Made by a program: the position numbers and the translations under genes
NCBI GenBank assembly: GCA_025210455.1
Contig: JAOARQ010000008.1
Location: forward strand, 1 to 42,890
DNA length: 42,890 nucleotides
Direction: 5' to 3'
Origin: Pelagimonas sp.
GTDB lineage: Bacteria; Pseudomonadota; Alphaproteobacteria; Rhodobacterales; Rhodobacteraceae
Shown here: positions 1-7,743 of the stretch, one piece after another
How the letters are laid out: each line of letters opens with the position of its first letter
Position numbering within the stretch: position 1 is the stretch's first letter
Notes under the pieces: generated by a model
Seen by the model: the letters and a program-made list of their open reading frames with translations, nothing else
Databases searched by the model: none
Told to the model about the DNA's origin: nothing

Positions 1-886
1 TGTTTGCATCCTGATCGACTTCTTCACGAATGCGGTTGGCCGCTTCGTCCAGTTCGAACAGGGTCAGATCGTGACCGCCAGTGATGTTGATCAGCACGCC
101 GCGCGCGCCTTTCAGGCTGATTTCGTCCAGCAGCGGGTTGGCAATGGCCTTTTCCGCCGCCTGGATGGCGCGGTCTTCGCCGGTTGCTTCGCCGGTGCCC
201 ATCATCGCCTTGCCCATTTCGTCCATCACGGCACGCACGTCAGCAAAGTCGAGGTTGATCAGGCCCGGACGAACCATCAGATCGGTCACACCCTTCACAC
301 CCTGATAAAGCACATCATCCGCCAGAGAGAAGGCTTCGGTGAAAGTGGTTTTTTCAGTGGCCAGACGGAACAGGTTCTGGTTCGGAATGATGATCAGCGT
401 ATCGACAACCTTTTGCAGGTTTTCAACGCCGTCTTCCGCCTGACGCATGCGTTTCGCGCCTTCGAACTGGAAGGGTTTGGTGACGACACCAACGGTCAGC
501 ACGCCCAATTCACGCGCGGCCTGTGCGATGATCGGTGCGGCGCCTGTCCCGGTGCCGCCGCCCATGCCCGCAGTGATAAAGCACATATGCGCGCCCGCGA
601 GGTGATCAACGATCTGTTCAATGCTTTCTTCGGCGGCGGCGGCGCCAACGGTTGCCCGTGCGCCCGCGCCCAGCCCTTCGGTCACTTTCACGCCCAGCTG
701 AACACGCGCCTGTGACCGGCTTTGCTGCAGCGCCTGCGCGTCGGTGTTGGCCACCACGAAATCCACGCCTTCAAGCTGCTTTTCGATCATATTGTTGACG
801 GCATTGCCGCCCGCACCACCTACACCGAACACGGTAATACGTGGCTTAAGTTCTTCCTGACCCGGCATCGAAAGGTTCAATGTCAT
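1..886 (-). CDS. ftsZ: Cell division protein FtsZ, 5' portion (partial, runs off left edge)
   Basis: Tubulin-like GTPase that polymerises into the cytokinetic Z ring. About 295 codons are present; the C-terminal tail that binds FtsA lies beyond the window. The protein begins [20 protein letters not shown] and then shows the nucleotide-binding [13 protein letters not shown] segment, the tubulin signature [10 protein letters not shown] near residue 105, and the T7-loop region with [11 protein letters not shown]. The ATG at 886 was chosen because the conserved FtsZ N-terminus starts directly after it. It lies at the downstream end of the dcw cluster but is separated from ftsA by a transporter gene and a terminator, so it probably has its own promoter in the 362-base gap upstream. 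Family assignment is certain. Confidence 0.97.
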   Translation of the reverse strand, partial: MTLNLSMPGQEELKPRITVFGVGGAGGNAVNNMIEKQLEGVDFVVANTDAQALQQSRSQARVQLGVKVTEGLGAGARATVGAAAAEESIEQIVDHLAGAHMCFITAGMGGGTGTGAAPIIAQAARELGVLTVGVVTKPFQFEGAKRMRQAEDGVENLQKVVDTLIIIPNQNLFRLATEKTTFTEAFSLADDVLYQGVKGVTDLMVRPGLINLDFADVRAVMDEMGKAMMGTGEATGEDRAIQAAEKAIANPLLDEISLKGARGVLINITGGHDLTLFELDEAANRIREEVDQDAN

Positions 887-1248
887 CTGTCTGTCCGCCT
901 GTTTTTCTGGCCTTTGTTGGCCTTTTCACCGCCTATTACGCCCAACTCTAGCCTGTAGAGATCGGCGCGTCACGCAAAATTCCGTTAATTTCCACCAAAT
1001 ATGGCGGATTTTTGCCCCGTTTACACGGGATTTCGAGGGGATTTACAGATGTAGTGTGGACCAGGTCAAGAGCACACAACACAAAGCCAGACCACATCCA
1101 CAAAATGAATGTGAGAGGGTTTTGCAATATGTGAAAAGCCTGCTCGCTTCTCTGATGGGCATCTCTTTGGATACTTTAGCAGAATATTAACTAGCGGTTG
1201 TGGCTTTGTCACCCGCTAAATGCAGTGGGGGTGTGGAAATCTTAGCGT
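887..1248. other. Intergenic region upstream of ftsZ (362 bases)
   Basis: No credible gene is visible. The stretch separates the stop of the EamA transporter gene from the start of ftsZ (both minus strand) and must hold the ftsZ leader. It contains a small GGCC-AACAAA-GGCC hairpin (minus strand) just upstream of ftsZ, a terminator-like stem at 1192-1218, and the sequence TTAGCAGAATATTAAC at 1176-1191. That last sequence matches the alphaproteobacterial CtrA consensus TTAA-N7-TTAAC with one mismatch, about 290 bases upstream of the ftsZ start. The CtrA reading is a guess from consensus only. Confidence 0.5.
1192..1218 (-). terminator. Terminator-like hairpin after the EamA gene
   Basis: Stem TAGCGG (1192-1197) pairs with CCGCTA (1213-1218), extended by GTG/CAC across a two-base bulge. 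It lies about 30 bases past the EamA stop on the minus strand. There is no strong T run behind it, so it could equally be an mRNA 3'-end stem. Confidence 0.35.
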
Positions 1249-2115
1249 TTATCTCTGGCGCAGCGCCAGAACAAAGCCGCCCAGCCCCGATGACAGGATC
1301 ACCACCAGACCAATCAGGCTGAAGGTGTCGGGCCAGTCGCCAAACACAAGCACGCCAAGCACTGCGGCCGCGACAAGCTGAAAATACACGAGCGGTGCGG
1401 AAACGCTGGCGGGCACGGTGCGATTGACCACGGTTATCAGATAGTTGCCTGCCGCAGATAGAACCGCGCTGGCCAAAACCAGCAGCCAGAGAGTGCTATC
1501 GCCGCTGGCAGGCCAGTCCGGCAGCCCCAGCGGCGTCAGAACAATCGCCCCGATCAATAGCTGCGAGGTCAACAGGAACCGGGGCCGGAAAGCCACCGCC
1601 AGCCAGCGGGTGGCAACCAGAAAACAGCCATAGAAGGTGCCTGCCGCCACCGCCCAAAGCATGCCCAATCCCATGCCTGCTCCGGGGCGGACAACGATCA
1701 ACACACCAGCAAAGCCGATCAGCAGTAAAACCGTGCGCGCGGGGCTGACGCGCTCTTTCAGGATAACAACCGACAGCACATAGGCCACGACCGGACCGAT
1801 GAAAAAGCCGCCAAAGACATTGGCAATTGGTTCGGTGCGCAGGGCGGTCAGAATGCAAGAGATGCCACAGACAATCAGCATGGCGCGCATCAGAATGCGC
1901 CAGTTCAGCAGCTGCGGCCATTCAGACAGGGTCATGCCGCTAAGGGGCAAGATCAGCGCCGCGCCCAGCGCAAAGCGGGACCAGGCAACAAAAAACGGGC
2001 TTTCTCCTCCGCCGGTCAGCAGCTTGCCTGCGGTGTCCCCCCCAACAATCGAGGTGGTGGCCACCAGCATCATGGCGACAACCGCAAAACTGATGGTGCT
2101 CTTGTGATCTGTCAT
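1249..2115 (-). CDS. EamA/DMT-superfamily transporter
   Basis: Predicted inner-membrane permease of the drug/metabolite transporter superfamily, 288 residues, the usual size for a two-domain (5+5 helix) EamA protein. The translation is almost wholly hydrophobic, with a helix starting at FAVVAMMLVATTSIVGGDTA, the typical Pro/Gly-rich end of repeat 1 (VLIVVRPGAG) and a second repeat ending in a short basic tail (ALRQR). The open frame extends far upstream, but the extension is arginine/proline-rich shadow sequence. The ATG at 2115 follows a GAGGG ribosome site and begins the natural MTDHKSTISF N-terminus. Substrate unknown. It sits between ftsA and ftsZ on the same strand, an unusual place for a transporter. 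A hairpin terminator lies upstream (2171-2198), so it is probably transcribed separately from ftsA. Confidence 0.85.
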   Translation of the reverse strand: MTDHKSTISFAVVAMMLVATTSIVGGDTAGKLLTGGGESPFFVAWSRFALGAALILPLSGMTLSEWPQLLNWRILMRAMLIVCGISCILTALRTEPIANVFGGFFIGPVVAYVLSVVILKERVSPARTVLLLIGFAGVLIVVRPGAGMGLGMLWAVAAGTFYGCFLVATRWLAVAFRPRFLLTSQLLIGAIVLTPLGLPDWPASGDSTLWLLVLASAVLSAAGNYLITVVNRTVPASVSAPLVYFQLVAAAVLGVLVFGDWPDTFSLIGLVVILSSGLGGFVLALRQR

Positions 2116-2170
2116 CTGCGCGCCCTCTTGGCCTATGGCTAACCCCGAATACCGGGGGATAACAGCGCAA

Positions 2171-2198
2171 AAACAAAGGGCGATCAAAAGATCGCCCT
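2171..2198 (-). terminator. Rho-independent terminator after ftsA
   Basis: A perfect nine-base stem AGGGCGATC (2177-2185) / GATCGCCCT (2190-2198) with an AAAA loop. On the minus strand it is followed by a T-rich run (TTTGTTT). It lies about 30 bases past the ftsA stop and closes the murB-ddl-ftsQ-ftsA transcription unit before the EamA gene. Confidence 0.85.
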
Positions 2199-2230
2199 GT
2201 TTCACAATACCTTTGGGAATGATGGCGCTG

Positions 2231-3559
2231 TCACCAGTTGTCACGGAACCATTGCACCGCGCGCTTGAAGCTGCGCGAAGGGTATTTGTCGACGGGCAGT
2301 TCGAAATCCCACCATTCATCCTGCGGATGCGCCGCAAAGAGGCTAAGCCCCACGGCGCTGGCAAACCCCGGCCCGGTGGCTGCCTGTGGCAGGCCATGCA
2401 CGCGCAACGGACGCCCCAACCGCACCTGCTGCCCGAGAATTTTCGACGCCAGCCCATCCAGCCCCGGAATCTGGCTGGCAGCACCTGTCAGCACAATCTG
2501 CTGGCTGGGCAGGTGGTCAAACCCCGCACGATCAAGGCATCCGCGCACCTCTTCGAGGATTTCTTCCACGCGGGGGCGCATGATGCCGATCAGCTCGGCA
2601 CGGCTGACCTTGCGACGGTCATGTTCCCAATCGCCGGTTTCACCGCCGGTTTCGATCATTTCGCGATCATCCATCCCGGTGGCCACAACGCCGCCGTAGA
2701 AGGTCTTGATCCGCTCGGCGGTGGCCATGGGCACCTGAAGACCCATCGAAATATCGCTGGTGACGTGATCGCCACCCATGCGCACGCTGTCGGCATAGAT
2801 CATGTGCTTCTTGATAAAGATCGACACCCCGGTTGAGCCGCCCCCCATATCAATGCAGGCGGCCCCCAGTTCCTGTTCGTCTTCGACCAGCGCCGCCACA
2901 CCCGAGGCATAGGCGCTGCTGGCCAGACCGGCCAGTTCCAGATCACAGCGTTTGACGCAATGGGCCAGGTTCTGCACCGCCTGCGCATCGATCGTCAGCA
3001 TGTGCATATCGCAGGACAGTTCGTTGCCGATCTGACCGCGCGGGTCGATCAGACCCGAGCGATGGTCCAGCGCAAAGTTCACCGGCTGGGCGTGCAGCAC
3101 TTCGCGGCCATAGCCGAAGTCAGGCACATCACAGGCAGACAGCACGCGGGCCACATCCTGTTCATCGACAGTGACGCCCTGCACATCCACCTGCCCGGCC
3201 AGCCCATAGCTGCGTGGGCCTGCGCCGGAGAAGGCCGCAATCACGTGATCCACCCGGATGCCTGCCATTTTCTGCGCCGCCTGCACCGCAGTACGGATGG
3301 CACGTTCGGTTTCACCCATGGAATGGATTTCACCAAATTTCACCCCGCGAGACCGCGTGGTTGCAGCGCCGATCACCCGAAAGCCGCTTTGGCCCGCCAG
3401 GGATCCGACACCATCATCAGACGGATCCGACCCGTCAAACCGCAGAACCAGACAGGCGATCTTGGAACTGCCCACGTCCAAAATCGCCACAACGCCACGC
3501 TGCATGGCCGCTTTGCGCATATTGCGCATGGCCCGTTGGGATTCGTAGAGCTCGATCAT
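2231..3559 (-). CDS. ftsA: Cell division protein FtsA
   Basis: Actin-like ATPase that tethers FtsZ filaments to the inner membrane and recruits later divisome proteins. 442 residues, normal for alphaproteobacteria. Visible motifs: phosphate-1 loop VAILDVGSSKIACLV near residue 25, the 1C subdomain (residues about 105-185), phosphate-2 IDMGGGSTGVSIF near 235, and the adenosine motif IVLTGAASQIPGL near 365. The C-terminus (SRSFKRAVQWFRDNW) is an amphipathic membrane-targeting helix. The ATG overlaps the ftsQ stop in an ATGA junction (3556-3559), so translation is probably coupled to ftsQ. A terminator follows the gene. Confidence 0.97.
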   Translation of the reverse strand: MIELYESQRAMRNMRKAAMQRGVVAILDVGSSKIACLVLRFDGSDPSDDGVGSLAGQSGFRVIGAATTRSRGVKFGEIHSMGETERAIRTAVQAAQKMAGIRVDHVIAAFSGAGPRSYGLAGQVDVQGVTVDEQDVARVLSACDVPDFGYGREVLHAQPVNFALDHRSGLIDPRGQIGNELSCDMHMLTIDAQAVQNLAHCVKRCDLELAGLASSAYASGVAALVEDEQELGAACIDMGGGSTGVSIFIKKHMIYADSVRMGGDHVTSDISMGLQVPMATAERIKTFYGGVVATGMDDREMIETGGETGDWEHDRRKVSRAELIGIMRPRVEEILEEVRGCLDRAGFDHLPSQQIVLTGAASQIPGLDGLASKILGQQVRLGRPLRVHGLPQAATGPGFASAVGLSLFAAHPQDEWWDFELPVDKYPSRSFKRAVQWFRDNW

Positions 3560-4446
3560 TGTTGTTGTACTCCACCAGCCTCAATTGCTTTGATGCGCCA
3601 CATCTCTTGTGTGGCTAATTTGCTCATCCTGATGGTTGGCCTGTGTGGCAACCGCAGGTCCACGGCAAGCAGATCGCGAGAAAGCATATCGACCGCCTGA
3701 TCCATGGCAATGGTGCGTTCAAAGGCGCGCACCGCGCCACTTTCCGGAAGCATGATGCGCTGATCGCGGTCCAGGACCACATCCCAGCGACGTTCACCCA
3801 TCCGCTCAAACCCCCTCAGGCGGCCCCGCAAAGGCCCCGCCACCGCATAGAGTTCCAATGCCTCGCCCACCACGATTTCGGCACCTTCACCAGCGATTAC
3901 CGGCAGGTCTGCATGATGTGACCGGCTCTCTGCCGTGCCCACACGCACCCCGCCATGGTCCAAAAGCGTCAACGCCTCTTCGGTGCGCCACAACACCGAA
4001 GGCTGACGTTCAACGATATCTATCTGCAACACGCCCTGCCGGATGCGCAGCTGTGCGGATTGCACCGCGTCCAGCGCTGTCACCTTGGCCTGCATCTCTT
4101 CCAGTGACAGATCAAACGAGCTGACCGGGAAATCAATCGGCAGCACCTGACGCACCTGCTGGGACACCTGCGGGCCTGCACCATCAATCGCCATCACCTG
4201 AATCTGGAATTCAGGGCGGCTTTCGACGATGTCGCGCACATCTTCGACCAGCAGCATAAAGCTGTCGCGGTTGTCCTGCGCAGAAAACCACGCCACCCCG
4301 GCCCCGATCACCACCGCATAGGGCAGTGTTTTAAGGCCAAGACGAAAGAGCGGCGTGAGCATCAGCCGCTCCATCCGGTATTTCAACCGGCTGGCAGAGG
4401 GGTCAAGCCGCGCCATCTGCGGATCTGCGGGCCCTACCTGTCGCAT
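3556..4446 (-). CDS. ftsQ: Cell division protein FtsQ
   Basis: Bitopic divisome protein linking cytoplasmic and periplasmic division proteins. 296 residues: a cytoplasmic N-terminus with basic residues, one transmembrane helix around residues 40-57 (TLPYAVVIGAGVAWFSA), then a periplasmic POTRA domain beginning near FQIQVMAIDGAG and the FtsQ beta domain containing PVIAGEGA and the RRWDVVLDRDQRIMLPE stretch. It overlaps the 3' end of ddl by 13 bases and the start of ftsA by 4, forming a tightly packed ddl-ftsQ-ftsA unit typical of dcw clusters. Sequence similarity among FtsQ proteins is low; the call rests on topology plus position. Confidence 0.93.
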   Translation of the reverse strand: MRQVGPADPQMARLDPSASRLKYRMERLMLTPLFRLGLKTLPYAVVIGAGVAWFSAQDNRDSFMLLVEDVRDIVESRPEFQIQVMAIDGAGPQVSQQVRQVLPIDFPVSSFDLSLEEMQAKVTALDAVQSAQLRIRQGVLQIDIVERQPSVLWRTEEALTLLDHGGVRVGTAESRSHHADLPVIAGEGAEIVVGEALELYAVAGPLRGRLRGFERMGERRWDVVLDRDQRIMLPESGAVRAFERTIAMDQAVDMLSRDLLAVDLRLPHRPTIRMSKLATQEMWRIKAIEAGGVQQQ

Positions 4447-5348
4447 GAGGCGTCCTCAACCATCCAGGCACAGAGCTGGCCGAAGGTCAGCCCCATCAGC
4501 CCTGCATGTTCCGGGGTCAGCGATGTGGGGGTCATGCCCGGCTGGTTGTTGGTTTCCAAGAGGATCAACCCGGACAGCCCTTTGCTGTCGTCCCAGCGAA
4601 AATCGGTGCGGCTGGCGCCTTTGCAGCCCAGCGCCTGATGCGCCCGCAACGCATAATCGAGGCAGGCCTCGGTGATCTCCTGCGGGATTTCAGCGGGGCA
4701 GATATGTTTGGACCCGCCTTCTTTGTACTTCGCGTCGTAATCATACCAGCCGTCGGTGACGATTTCCGTCACGCCCACGGCTTTGTCGCCCACCACAGTG
4801 GTGGTCAGTTCGCGCCCCGGAATGAAGGTTTCGACCATCACGGTCTGTGGCATGTCATCAGCCAGCTGCGGAGGGCCATTGGCGTCTTCATGCACCAGAT
4901 AGACCCCAACCGAAGAGCCTTCGTTATAGGGTTTGACCACGTAAGGCGGGGCCATGACGTGATCTGCCATGACATCTTTTTTGTCGCAAAGCTGGCTGGT
5001 CGCCACCGGCAGGCCCGCCGCGCGATAAGCGTCTTTTGAACGTTCCTTGTCCATCGCAAGCGCCGAGGCCAGAACACCAGAGTGGGTATAGGGGATACGC
5101 AGCCATTCCAAAATGCCCTGCACACAGCCATCTTCGCCCCAGCGGCCATGCAGCGCGTTGAACACCACATCCGGCGCCAGCGCGCGCAACCGTTCCGCGA
5201 GATCTGCACCCGCGTCGACTTCGGTAACTGTATACCCTTCTGCCCGCAAAGCAGCAGCACATTCACGGCCTGAAACCAATGACACCTCGCGTTCAGCCGA
5301 GGGTCCGCCCATGAGTACCACCACTGTCGGGAGTGCCCTGCTCGACAT
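4434..5348 (-). CDS. ddl: D-alanine--D-alanine ligase
   Basis: ATP-grasp ligase joining two D-Ala molecules for the peptidoglycan stem peptide. With the ATG at 5348 it is 304 residues, the normal Ddl length. The first conserved segment, VVVLMGGPSAEREVSL, starts eight residues in. Other motifs are NALHGRWGEDG, the ATP-binding VVKPYNEGSSVGV, the KYKEGG segment and the Mg-binding LLETNNQPGMTPTSL near the C-terminus. In-frame ATG/GTG codons further upstream (5381, 5444) would add non-conserved residues. The gene overlaps ftsQ at its 3' end. The gap to murB upstream is about 180 bases with small hairpins. Confidence 0.96.
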   Translation of the reverse strand: MSSRALPTVVVLMGGPSAEREVSLVSGRECAAALRAEGYTVTEVDAGADLAERLRALAPDVVFNALHGRWGEDGCVQGILEWLRIPYTHSGVLASALAMDKERSKDAYRAAGLPVATSQLCDKKDVMADHVMAPPYVVKPYNEGSSVGVYLVHEDANGPPQLADDMPQTVMVETFIPGRELTTTVVGDKAVGVTEIVTDGWYDYDAKYKEGGSKHICPAEIPQEITEACLDYALRAHQALGCKGASRTDFRWDDSKGLSGLILLETNNQPGMTPTSLTPEHAGLMGLTFGQLCAWMVEDASCDR

Positions 5349-5450
5349 CCCTAGAACCGCCTTTTCTGCCTTTGGGGACATTGCCCCGGTCTGAGCCTTA
5401 TGGCCCGATTTGCTCCGGTTGCCCGGAAGATGCCAAACTGGCATCGATCG

Positions 5451-5487
5451 CCCTTATTTTAAGGGTCTTTGACGGGGTTTGACCCCG
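5451..5487 (-). other. Two adjacent hairpins between murB and ddl
   Basis: CCCTTA/TAAGGG (5451-5465, loop TTT) and CGGGG/CCCCG (5473-5487, loop TTTGA) lie side by side 40-75 bases past the murB stop. Neither is followed by a T run, so they look more like an mRNA-processing or attenuation element than a classic terminator. Confidence 0.35.
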
Positions 5488-5527
5488 AATATTCTTGCTA
5501 TTGCGCCTGTGTGTCTGGGCTTGTGCC

Positions 5528-6454
5528 CTAGTTTTTTGCCGGTTCGCCGACCCGCATGATTTCCCACTGTAACTCTATTGAGCTGTTTTGGAAAACCTTT
5601 TTTCTCACTTCTTCGCCAAGACCTTCCAGATCGGCCGCGGTTGCCGTGCCGGTATTGACCAGAAAGTTAGAATGTTTGGGGCTCATTTGCGCACCACCTA
5701 TGGTTGCACCTCGCATTCCCGCATCGTCAATAACCTTCCAGGCTTTCAGATCATGGGTGTCGTCGGCGCGCCCGGTTGACGAGAACCCCGCCGGGTTGCG
5801 GAAGGTGCTTCCGGCGGTGCGATCTTTGGTCGGCTGCGTTTCATCGCGCTTTTTCAACTGCGCTTCCATGTGATCGGCCAGCACCTGAGGGTCGCCGGGT
5901 TGCCCTTCAAAAACAACCTGAGTGACCACCCAGCCTTCGGGCAGATCGGTTTGGCGGTACTGAAACTGAATGTCATCCGCGCTTAGCGTCACGGTTTTCC
6001 CCTCGCGGGTCACGGCGGTGGCTTCGACAAAATGATCCGCCACATAAGATCCGTAGCAGCCCGCATTCATGCGCAATGCGCCGCCGATGCTGCCGGGGAT
6101 CGTGCGCAGAAAAGTCAGATCGACCCCAGCCTGCGCGGCTTTCTTAGCCACGATGGCATCCAGCGCCGCCGCCCCTGCGGTAACGCGAGTGCGGTCGATT
6201 TCAACCCCGTTAAAGCCCCGGCCAAGACGGATCACCACAGCGCGAATACCACCATCGCGCACGATCAGATTGCTGCCAACGCCCATCGGAAAGACCGGGA
6301 TCTGCGGATCAAGCTGCGACAGAAACTGCGCCAGATCGTCCTTATCGGCTGGCTGAAAGAACCAATCCGCCGGGCCACCCACACGCAGCCAGGTCAAATC
6401 ATCAAGGGAACGGTTCTGGGTCAGGCGGCCACGCGGCGTCGGGATCTGTGTCAT
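5528..6454 (-). CDS. murB: UDP-N-acetylenolpyruvoylglucosamine reductase
   Basis: FAD-dependent reductase that converts UDP-GlcNAc-enolpyruvate to UDP-MurNAc, the second committed step of peptidoglycan precursor synthesis in the cytoplasm. 308 residues. The FAD-binding region is visible as [17 protein letters not shown] (residues about 53-70), followed by [18 protein letters not shown]. The catalytic serine lies in the [10 protein letters not shown] motif near residue 218, and a conserved Glu is near the C-terminus (SSIELQWEI). It is the first gene of the murB-ddl-ftsQ-ftsA run and is divergent from an AraC-type gene. In related bacteria murB usually directly follows DUF2484/murC; here 3 kb of other genes intervenes. 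Confidence 0.97.
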   Translation of the reverse strand: MTQIPTPRGRLTQNRSLDDLTWLRVGGPADWFFQPADKDDLAQFLSQLDPQIPVFPMGVGSNLIVRDGGIRAVVIRLGRGFNGVEIDRTRVTAGAAALDAIVAKKAAQAGVDLTFLRTIPGSIGGALRMNAGCYGSYVADHFVEATAVTREGKTVTLSADDIQFQYRQTDLPEGWVVTQVVFEGQPGDPQVLADHMEAQLKKRDETQPTKDRTAGSTFRNPAGFSSTGRADDTHDLKAWKVIDDAGMRGATIGGAQMSPKHSNFLVNTGTATAADLEGLGEEVRKKVFQNSSIELQWEIMRVGEPAKN

Positions 6455-6714
6455 GGGTCTGTGCTAGAATCCGGCGCAAAAAAGGGCAAGGGGAATGTCT
6501 GGGGGCCGGCATCCCTTTGCCGGTGACGTTTTCGCGCGCAGTCAAACAGCAGCCGCGGGATATTCACAAGGCACTCACGGGGCGGTCAGCCAGTGTAACA
6601 AATTTAAGATAATTCTTCCTTGGTTAAGATTTGGCCGTTAATGTTCAGGCCCAGCGCGTAACCAATCTGATGTTTTCCCACCTCGACTTTCCGTTTGCCG
6701 GGCCAGACACGACG

Positions 6715-7743
6715 ATGACAACACCCATTCCGCGTACCAGTTTTTCAGTGGCCGATATCCCTGATGGCGATCGCTTTGCGATTTGGCGCGAAAGCATTTC
6801 CTGCATTTTTGAGGTCGACGCCCAAAAGGACATTCGCGATGGTGCGTTTTCGGCGCAGCTGGATGCCTATATGATGGACAGCCTGTTTCTGGCGCAGACC
6901 TCATCCCTGCAGCAAAACTGGCATCGGTCATCTGCGACCATCGCCAATGACGGGATGGACCACGTGATGATCCAACTGTTTCAAAAGGGCACCATGGCCT
7001 TTGATCAGCAGGGATCAGCCACCACCGTACCGGAAGAAGGGTTGATCGTGTTTGATCTCGCGCGTGAGGCCAAGTCGATCACCAATGAGTTCCAGAACCT
7101 GTCGCTGGTCATTCCCCGCGCCCTGATCGAACCCTATCTGGCGCAGATCGGGTCGCAGCATCTGCGGGTGTTTTCATCCGAGGAACCCATGGTGCGCCTG
7201 CTGCGGGACCACATGAAGAGCCTCTATTCCGTGGCCTCTGACATGACCGAAGCGCAGGCGCGGCAATTATCGTCCAGCACTGTCGGGCTAGCCACCGCCT
7301 GTCTGAATGGCACCTTGAACGGATCGCCGGAAAATGATGCGGGTATCCCGCTGGCGCAGGTGGCCGTGGCACGCAAGGTGATTGATGAAAATCTGCATCT
7401 GGCAGACCTGAGCCCGGATGACATTGCCAAAATGGTCGGCGTGGCGCGTTCCAAGCTATATCAGATGTTCGAATTCAGCGGTGGTGTGGTGCGCTATATC
7501 CGCGAACGCCGGTTGCGGCGGGTGGCGGATCAACTGGCCAACCCTGCGCTTGGGCACCGCCCGGTCTATGACATTGCCCTGGCGAATGGCTTTGCCAATG
7601 CCTCGTCCTTTACGCGCTCGTTCAAAGACCGCTTTGGCATCTCGCCCACCGAATACCGCCGCGCCCTAAGCCCCGCAGGCGACAGAGCCTATTTCCACCC
7701 CGGCGCGCGCAGCGGATATGAGGCCTGGCTGCATGGGTTATGA
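6715..7743 (+). CDS. AraC-family transcriptional regulator
   Basis: DNA-binding regulator, 342 residues from the ATG at 6715. The N-terminal half (about 1-200) looks like the AraC-binding-like sensor fold (FQKGTMAFDQQG; EGLIVFDLAREAKSI). The C-terminal 100 residues form the double helix-turn-helix: DLSPDDIAKMVGVARSKLYQMF, RRLRRVADQLAN, and the signature DIALANGFANASSFTRSFKDRFGISPTEYR. A TTG at 6631 and an ATG at 6670 are in-frame alternatives. The 6715 start gives the natural MTTPIPRTSFSV N-terminus, but none of the candidates has a strong ribosome site. The gene is divergent from murB and tail-to-tail (3-base overlap) with the alanine-rich gene. Target and ligand unknown. It is an insertion relative to the usual dcw order. 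Confidence 0.85.
   Translation: MTTPIPRTSFSVADIPDGDRFAIWRESISCIFEVDAQKDIRDGAFSAQLDAYMMDSLFLAQTSSLQQNWHRSSATIANDGMDHVMIQLFQKGTMAFDQQGSATTVPEEGLIVFDLAREAKSITNEFQNLSLVIPRALIEPYLAQIGSQHLRVFSSEEPMVRLLRDHMKSLYSVASDMTEAQARQLSSSTVGLATACLNGTLNGSPENDAGIPLAQVAVARKVIDENLHLADLSPDDIAKMVGVARSKLYQMFEFSGGVVRYIRERRLRRVADQLANPALGHRPVYDIALANGFANASSFTRSFKDRFGISPTEYRRALSPAGDRAYFHPGARSGYEAWLHGL

Noticed and set aside
2116-2484. N-terminal extension of the EamA transporter
   Set aside because: It would run through the ftsA terminator and overlap the ftsA 3' end in another frame; a natural start with a ribosome site exists at 2115.
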